Shown: one piece after another, positions 1 to 64,000 of the stretch
How the letters are laid out: each line of letters begins with the position of its first letter
Position numbering within the stretch: position 1 is the first letter of the stretch
Origin: Sweltsa coloradensis
Taxonomy: Eukaryota; Arthropoda; Insecta; Plecoptera; Chloroperlidae
Assembly: GCA_024449915.1 (NCBI GenBank)
Contig: JAMZAV010000790.1
Coordinates: forward strand, 220,622-284,621
Direction of reading: 5' to 3'
DNA: 64,000 bases
Notes under the pieces: model-generated
What the model was told of the DNA's origin: nothing
Databases searched by the model: none
Seen by the model: the letters and a program-made list of their open reading frames with translations, nothing else
Position numbers and translations under genes: made by a program

Positions 1-127
1 GTGATTTGTTTGGGCAGGTAATCTGATCCCTCACGTATAATGGCACTGGAAAGTTGTGCAATCTCCTTGGCTTCTTTGTAGATATATGGCAATGGGACCC
101 GCTTGGCAGCCTACCAGCGCCACATAC
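1..127 (-). other. start of G-alpha-i 3' UTR
   Basis: Sequence downstream of the stop codon on the minus strand. No AATAAA signal is visible in these bases, so the transcript probably ends beyond the left edge of the window. Confidence 0.6.
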
Positions 128-57702
<57,575 letters not shown>

Positions 57703-59171
57703 TTTGATTAAAAGTTTGGCACTTGTTGCTTCAAAATACGAATCGACTCCACCCAGTTGCCTAATCTACTAGCCTAGCTAGGCCTAGAAACCTAGGCTGC
57801 CGGATGACCGTCGTAAAAAAATTGTAAACGATGCAAATCGGAACGCTAAAACACTATCAAAATTACATTAAAGATCCCCCCCCAAAATGTATATTCGTAC
57901 GATCGGTGAAGAGCTTACTTTACTAGTGCCGAATAATGCGAAAAATGCAATAGGCCTAAGCTACACCAAAGCCACCAAAGCTTAGGAAGCGTAAGTCATA
58001 ACTGTAAACAGAGAACCAAGATAAGGTTATGGAGAGATGAGATCGACATTTGATTGGTTAAAAGCTGGAAATATAACTGTCGCTTATTGGCGGGTGGTCG
58101 GTTAAGCTACTAATCGTTAAAAGCAGGGAAATTCGAAACTGCGCATTATTACGTTTGAATTTTTGAAAGGTTGATTATTTTTACAACTATTGTCAACTCT
58201 AATAATATATTAAGTTTTGTATTCTATAACAAAAATCGCTGCAATAATTGATTTCATTTAATGTAACGATTAGGCCCAATATTATTTTATACATTTTGTG
58301 CAGAATATGTGGTTATTGTTGTAAATGTTTGGTAACTGAGTTGATGAACTCAAAACTGAACTTAACTAATCTAATCTAAACACATCATAAACAGTGAAAC
58401 TTTGATTGATTTGGTTATTACTAATAAACCAATGTTAGTTACTAGTAGTGATAAGGGAATGCCTAGAATTGGGGACCATAACTAAGGTGACCATATTTTG
58501 AAAGTTACAAACCGGGACAACTAAAGTGTTAGAATGTGTATTTGTATTCCCGTCCCGGACCATTTCGGGGTCTGGGAAGGGTGATTGTCGCAAGATGTGC
58601 ATGTCGCTGGTGAGTTGACTAAATTTGTTGATGTTAAAATAGGTACAAATTAAAAAACGTGAGTCAACCGGGGATTGAACCTGGGACCTCTACGGTCTTG
58701 GAATATGCTGAAGACAACATATTTACTTCTGTATATTTTTTTATTTTGGAAGCGCACATTTCAATGCCTTTTAGACTTCATACGATATAAACTGTATAAA
58801 CAATAACCAACTCCATAACCCTAGAGTTAAGTTATGATGTTAGTTCTTGGTTTCGTAGTAGACGACTATGTTTGCTGCTATGTCGACTATGATGCAGTTT
58901 TGACCATTTTTTAAATAAAAATAAAAAAAGTGCCTCCACCGTGGATTGAGCCCGGGACCTCTGCTGTCGGAACTATATAACTGGGCAACAGAATAAATGA
59001 TTAAGATTGTATGAAGGCTATTGTTAATGTTAGTGCCGGTGTTGGCTTACATTATTTGAAATACGATTGGTAGACAGCACCGCTTGCAACAGGAGAAAAT
59101 GCAAGTTACGAATTATTTGCAGTGAGGACAATATTACTTTGTTCTCTTGTATTTCGCCGTGTAATTATTAA

Positions 59172-59753
59172 CTAGGCCGCTTTGCGAATGCTTTTTTAAT
59201 TTGCGTTGATGGATGAGATTTTTTGTAAGTTTTTAGTTTGCGTAGGACCAATTTTCCTTTGCAAGTGCTTTTTGAATGCATTGTAGGTGATTGTTGTCAA
59301 GTTTCTATTGTTACTTGTTAATTGTTATTACAAACCTCAAAAAACTCATATTTCAACCTTTATTCTATCGATTCTGGATAACTTTTTCTTTCAAAAAGCA
59401 ATACATCACCATTACCTTAATGTCCATGTAAAATATGAACGTTGTAGCCCCACCCGTTTGGTCAGAATCGGCCCAAATGTCACGAAAATATCGCACTAAA
59501 AATCGAAAAAAAATCGTAAAAGTACAATATTCATGAGAAATATTTCCTCGATTGTACCCAAAAACGTGGCAGGTTTAAGTTCAGAGATTTCGAAGGTCCC
59601 CTCTATTTTTTTTTATCAACATCGCATAAGCCGTTTGCCCGGTAGCGTGCGAACAAACACACAGAAAAAAATATACAAAAAAATAAAAAACAACATTGGA
59701 GCTAAATTTTTGGAGGGGTCAGTGAAATTGAAGTCTTCGCTTCGCTCATCCAA
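59172..59753 (-). mobile_element. family B element, diverged (B7)
   Basis: The minus strand starts TTGGATGAGCGAAGCGAAG at 59753 after A, contains GAAATCTCTGAACTTA, and ends CCTAG at 59172 before T. The inverted 5' copy survives as CTCATCCATCAACGC. More diverged than the intronic copies and about 1.5 kb upstream of exon 1. Confidence 0.65.
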
Positions 59754-61519
59754 TAATAACATTGAGAATTGCTAAGGGCCACGCCACTGGTGACCTTTAA
59801 AAGCTGTTAATTCTAAGTTTTGATGAGAATAGTAACTTGTATAACCCGTGCTAGAATCGCAGGTAGAAATATGTGACAATTAATCAAAAAGTTTTATTTT
59901 GTTTAATTAGCAAATTTACCGCTATTTACGTATTCGAGTTTATTTAATTTTAGGGGATTGGTTCTGCACGTGAATAATACTTTTTTATGATTCGGTATGT
60001 ATTTTGTATTTGACAATATTTTAGACAGTTGGGCGCGTCTAAAATAGCGACTCACATGAGTTGCTCCAAATAGTAAAGAAGTAGTAACGATTCTTTATAT
60101 TTGGGGATTTGCGGGACTTCCACGCGTTCTTTGATAATTTTAGTATTATTTTACAAGCAACCCGTTTTATTCAAAACTCCTGTTTCATTGCAATGAAAGT
60201 GGTAGCTAATTTGTTGTTATATACATATTGGGGGTTGTGTTGGGGGAGGGTGGGTGATATGTTTGAACTACGGGGACCTAAATGGGCGTTGTCCGATTCC
60301 ATCCCGTCAGCGTTGAATAGGCGAGTAATCAGTGCTAAATGTTTCGTACGTGATAGTGCGTGACCCCACAGAGGACCGAAATTATATTCATACTGTAAGA
60401 AAGTGAAATCTTTCCTCTTTGCGTGGATGTATAGAACTCAGCTCGATCCCAAATATTAATAATATTATTTTTTAGTTTAAGTGTACTCTACAATTACACC
60501 GTTGCCAAACATTCCAAATGAAAAAAAAAATACATAAAAAACATTTATCCGTGATGCCAGGACAGACTTCCGCCTAGCTTTCTGAAAACTGTGGTAGTAC
60601 TAGATTATGACCTCAAAATATACCCTATATAAAGCAACAAAATCTTGAATTCGAAATAAACTTAGCAACCATGTAGGACTAAAATTAATTTTATTAATTA
60701 AAAATTCTGATCGTTCATTGGCCCGAAAAACCTTGCGCATCTGCTTTTTTGCTTGCTATATACGTGTGTCTCAGGGCATAGGGTAAAGCGGTCACCCACT
60801 CTCCCCCTGACCACGCCTGAGGTTTCTTAACTTCGGTGTTCGAGTGGTCGGGAGTGAGTCTTGACGCGATCGTTGCATGCTAGACGTATTTAGGCGCATA
60901 GTTGTTAGCCATAGGCAGGATCGTCTCAAGAGTTTTGACATTGAGGGGGGGGGGGGGGACCTCAAATACATCAGTGGCAAATCCAGAAATTCGCAGAAGG
61001 GAGGCTTTAGTGAGTGACATTTATTTTAAAATAGTCAAATTTAGGGCGGGGCTCTGAAAGGCTTGCGGTATAATTTTAAGTCATATTAGGAGATAATGAG
61101 GTCGGGGGCTAACTTTATTGTAATGACCATTTCGTATTTCCAATATCAACACATGCTCTGACATATCTAATCAAAAGACCGGCTTTAGCAAATTGGAATT
61201 GCACATGTTTTAAAATTGTATTATACTTGTTATAACACATAGGCCTAACTAGTAACTATTTTTGCAATGAATGTAGAGTGACAGTGACAGAGGGCGGGGT
61301 ATTTTCATTCAACTAACTGTTGTTGGCACCAGGGCCTTATGATTCGAGGGAAAAAAAGAAAGAAAACAAAGTCACAGACTAGCTTACCTTAATTGCTTTC
61401 TCGAGAGAGGACTGGCGACGGCGAACTTGCCGCTTGGCCGAGGTGTTGATGATGGTGGCGAAGAGGCTAGCCTAGAGTGAGATGAGAGAAAGAATAGGTT
61501 AGAGTGTGATGAAAGTAAT

Positions 61520-61967
61520 AAGGCGCGTAGAAACGTTTTGAAAGATGAGGGGGGGGGGAACTTATTAGCAGATTTTGTGGGCGGCAGCTGAGGTCTGGGC
61601 CGTAGCCCCAGCCAACTCAGTTTTTTTCACCGAAGTCAAAAAAAAAATCATCATACTACCGTTATTTCGTAATGTTTAAATTGCACTCGGACTCTGTAAA
61701 CTATGTTTTACAGCAACTTTCTGCGATCTAAAACCTCAAAAAATAAACGCGAAGTGGCACATTTTAGTAAATTTGGACCTAATTTTGGATGTCATGACGA
61801 AGCATAGAGGAAAATATATTCCTTTTAACGCAAGGTTACAGTCGAACTGTATAAGTGTATGTGCATATTATTTAATACGGAAATTGTGGGATTAATATTT
61901 AACTCACGTTGGTTTTGCCCCCTGCCCCTGCCCCTGCCCCTCCCCCGACTCTGTTTCTACGCCACTG
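61520..61967. mobile_element. hAT-type MITE (GCGTAGAAAC ends)
   Basis: The right end reads GTTTCTACGCCACTG and the left has the complement GCGTAGAAAC with a decayed start. Perfect 8-bp direct repeat AAAGTAAT (61512-61519 and 61968-61975). G-rich text follows the left end and CCCCTG repeats precede the right end. Parent family of the fragments at 3036-3180 and 4456-4760. Confidence 0.8.
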
Positions 61968-64000
61968 AAAGTAATAAATTAAATGACACAAAACCACACG
62001 TAATGCATACGAAATGAAACTTTAAGGGACTATTACCCCCAAAATTTATTTTTTATCACATAATCTATAGCAAAATACTACACTTAAAATGACAGTTTAA
62101 AAAATTATATCTTGTAATTGTGATTTTACACAACTTATTATAGTATTTTTATCCCGAATTTGAAGATTTTTTTTGCATTTTGGGAAAATTCTTAAATAGG
62201 CTTTAACCTGCTTGTTTTTGGTTCTTCATAGATACTAGGCATCGTACCAATCTAAAATGGCCCTTTACAACATCTTGTCTTGAAACTGTGCACAAATATG
62301 CACTCAAAACACGCTAAAATATGCAATCCAAAATCACACCCGTTTTTGACAATCAGCATATTATTTTAACCGAACCACTTTTATTTATTTATTATTGAAA
62401 GTCTTATACAGCACGTAAGTACCATTTTACAAAGACCCTAACTACATCTAAATAAATGACAAGGTGATTAAGATATGGCGAATGATAGACAGAGTTAAAG
62501 AAAGAGTTGGTTATGAACAGCTAACACATATCAAACATATAAATAATAAGAGATATAAAGATAACATTGATAATGCATGTAAAATATCAACATATGGCTT
62601 TAAAGCTGTAAAACCATTACAAAATTGGAAAACTTCATATCATGATAAAAATATCAATAATTGTTTGTCTGCCAAGGACGGACGTACACACTACACAGCC
62701 AGCGCTCACAGCCATCATTGTGCAATGATGGACGTCACTTCTTCCTTGCACCTTCTTTGATGAGCTTCTTTGTACTTGAACATTTTTTGTTTTTTTTTTG
62801 TTTTCTATAGCTTTTCAAAATGTTGAAAATATGTAATGTAATGTAATGTTATTTGTTATGGGAGATCTTTGCCGATGGGGCCTACCTCGAAAATTACCGA
62901 GTTTGAATTTTTTTCTGGTTATGGTGGACCTAATAATTTTTCGGTTACTTTCTAAATTCTTATCTTGTTAGCACGAATGAAATATATATATATATATTTA
63001 GTTTAGAGGGTGAATTGAATACCACTTTAAACAACATACGTGAATAATGCACTATTATGAATTGGACACAGAGTGACCAAGAATAACTGCACTCGAGGCA
63101 ACTATGAATATGCACGAAATACGGCCCCGAACAGGCAGCCGTACGTTTGCAGTTTGATAGCAGAAGTAACGACCTGTCTATGGCAGGCAGGCCTTAATCA
63201 GAAATAAGATAAGCTAGTGAGAATGGGGGGGGGGGGGAGAACTACGAACTACGTGAATCGGGCTGGCAACTGTTATTTCGCGATATTTTGACTAAAAAAC
63301 GACAACTCAAGGTGATATCGTAACTATGTATTTTAACGGTTTACATTTAGTCGATATTGGAGGTACAATTTCAATACGATAACCGAACCCAAATATAATA
63401 TCATAAGGCTTTATTAAAGTATGTTATGCATTTAGAGAAGCAGTTTAAAAATTGCTTCAAAAGATCAAATTTTTAAAAACATTTTGCATTGTGATACTAA
63501 AAAAGATCTAGCTTCCAAAGAAACTGTTGGTCGATTTTTTTTAAACTCAACGTTTGTTGTGGAGTATGAACGGGAATAGTTTTCGTAAATATCAAATTAC
63601 TGTTCGAAGTAGTGACAAAAATGAGGAAAAGAATGATCGTTAACTTTTTTCCTCCACACTCTCAACTGTATCAGCTACTCTTTAAAATAACAGCTTTGTG
63701 ATAGTTTCGGGTCGGGGGTTGATCCTCTTACTTATTGCATAATAACCAATTAAAAATGTGTGTACAAATTATAATAGAGGCCCTCCAGAGCGAGGCCAGG
63801 GTTGGCAGCCCTTGTGCCCCTTAATACGGGCCTGCCAACCGCCCCGCACACTCTGCCTTAAGTTTTGCTCTCCTCCCCTCCTTCATTTCTGCCAAATAAA
63901 TTATTTAAGTGGTGATAACTCGCGTAAGTGGTAGTGCAGCTGTGACTGTGGGATGTTGATAATTGGGAAAATAGAAAAACGAGGAAATTATTGGGGGGGG

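Larger units (their letters stand above)
57703..64000. other. upstream flank of G-alpha-i; no gene recognised
   Basis: This region should hold the promoter and perhaps a 5' UTR exon, but no TATA box or initiator can be assigned with confidence. It contains a family-B element (59172-59753), a hAT MITE (61520-61967), two tRNA-like B-box remnants near 58670-58700 and 58935-58970, a G run near 60945-60958, another near 63226-63237 and a (TA)n stretch near 62984-62997. The open frame at 62464-62760 has no recognisable domain. Confidence 0.6.

Noticed and set aside
57703..58150. Core promoter of G-alpha-i
   Set aside because: No TATA box or clear initiator at a sensible distance; transcription start cannot be placed from sequence alone.
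62464..62760. 98-codon frame with Lys/Asn/His-rich sequence
   Set aside because: No recognisable domain, AT-rich composition and no neighbour that supports a gene; left unannotated.

Overview
The window looks like animal nuclear DNA, probably from an invertebrate: AT-rich, packed with introns and mobile elements. I recognise one host gene. It lies on the minus strand and encodes the inhibitory heterotrimeric G-protein alpha subunit (G-alpha-i). Six coding exons at 57702-57582, 42782-42598, 25248-24962, 23303-23209, 4266-4078 and 318-128 join in phase with GT/AG borders. They give a complete 355-residue protein (1068 coding bases) spread over about 57.6 kb, so under 2% of the locus is coding. 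The N-terminus (MGCAVST...) is closer to the insect G-alpha-i I remember than to vertebrate GNAI, and one LINE clade here resembles elements I associate with arthropods. An arthropod is therefore my best guess, but it is not proven.

From left to right: the start of the 3' UTR (1-127) and exon 6. Intron 5 (319-4077) holds rolling-circle-like repeats and a hAT MITE. Exon 5 follows. Intron 4 (4267-23208) holds a diverged tandem duplication, a piggyBac-type MITE, a cluster of DINE/Helentron-like elements, a long palindrome-ended element and a 5'-truncated LINE inside a possible LTR-element remnant. Exon 4, intron 3 (hAT MITE) and exon 3 come next. Intron 2 (25249-42597) holds a nest of at least seven elements at 26237-34989, further rolling-circle-like elements, a tRNA-headed SINE, a Mutator-like element with a 10-bp target duplication and a hAT element. 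Exon 2 follows. Intron 1 (42783-57581) holds an almost full-length but broken RTE-like LINE, a long-inverted-repeat element with a pogo element and another LINE inside it, and a hAT element keeping a piece of transposase-like ORF. Exon 1 follows. The upstream flank (57703-64000) holds more repeats and no recognisable second gene.

The most interesting repeat signal is a set of rolling-circle-like families. They end in CTAG next to a T, carry an inverted copy of their 5' end about 30-40 bp before the 3' end, and insert between A and T with no target duplication. One copy sits inside another of the same family, so the uninterrupted target can be read directly (11952-12686 within 11488-12960). 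A second family shares this layout and also carries a palindromic 3' module of about 180-350 bp. All coding pieces of mobile elements seen here are broken. No rRNA, CRISPR array or convincing functional tRNA was found.
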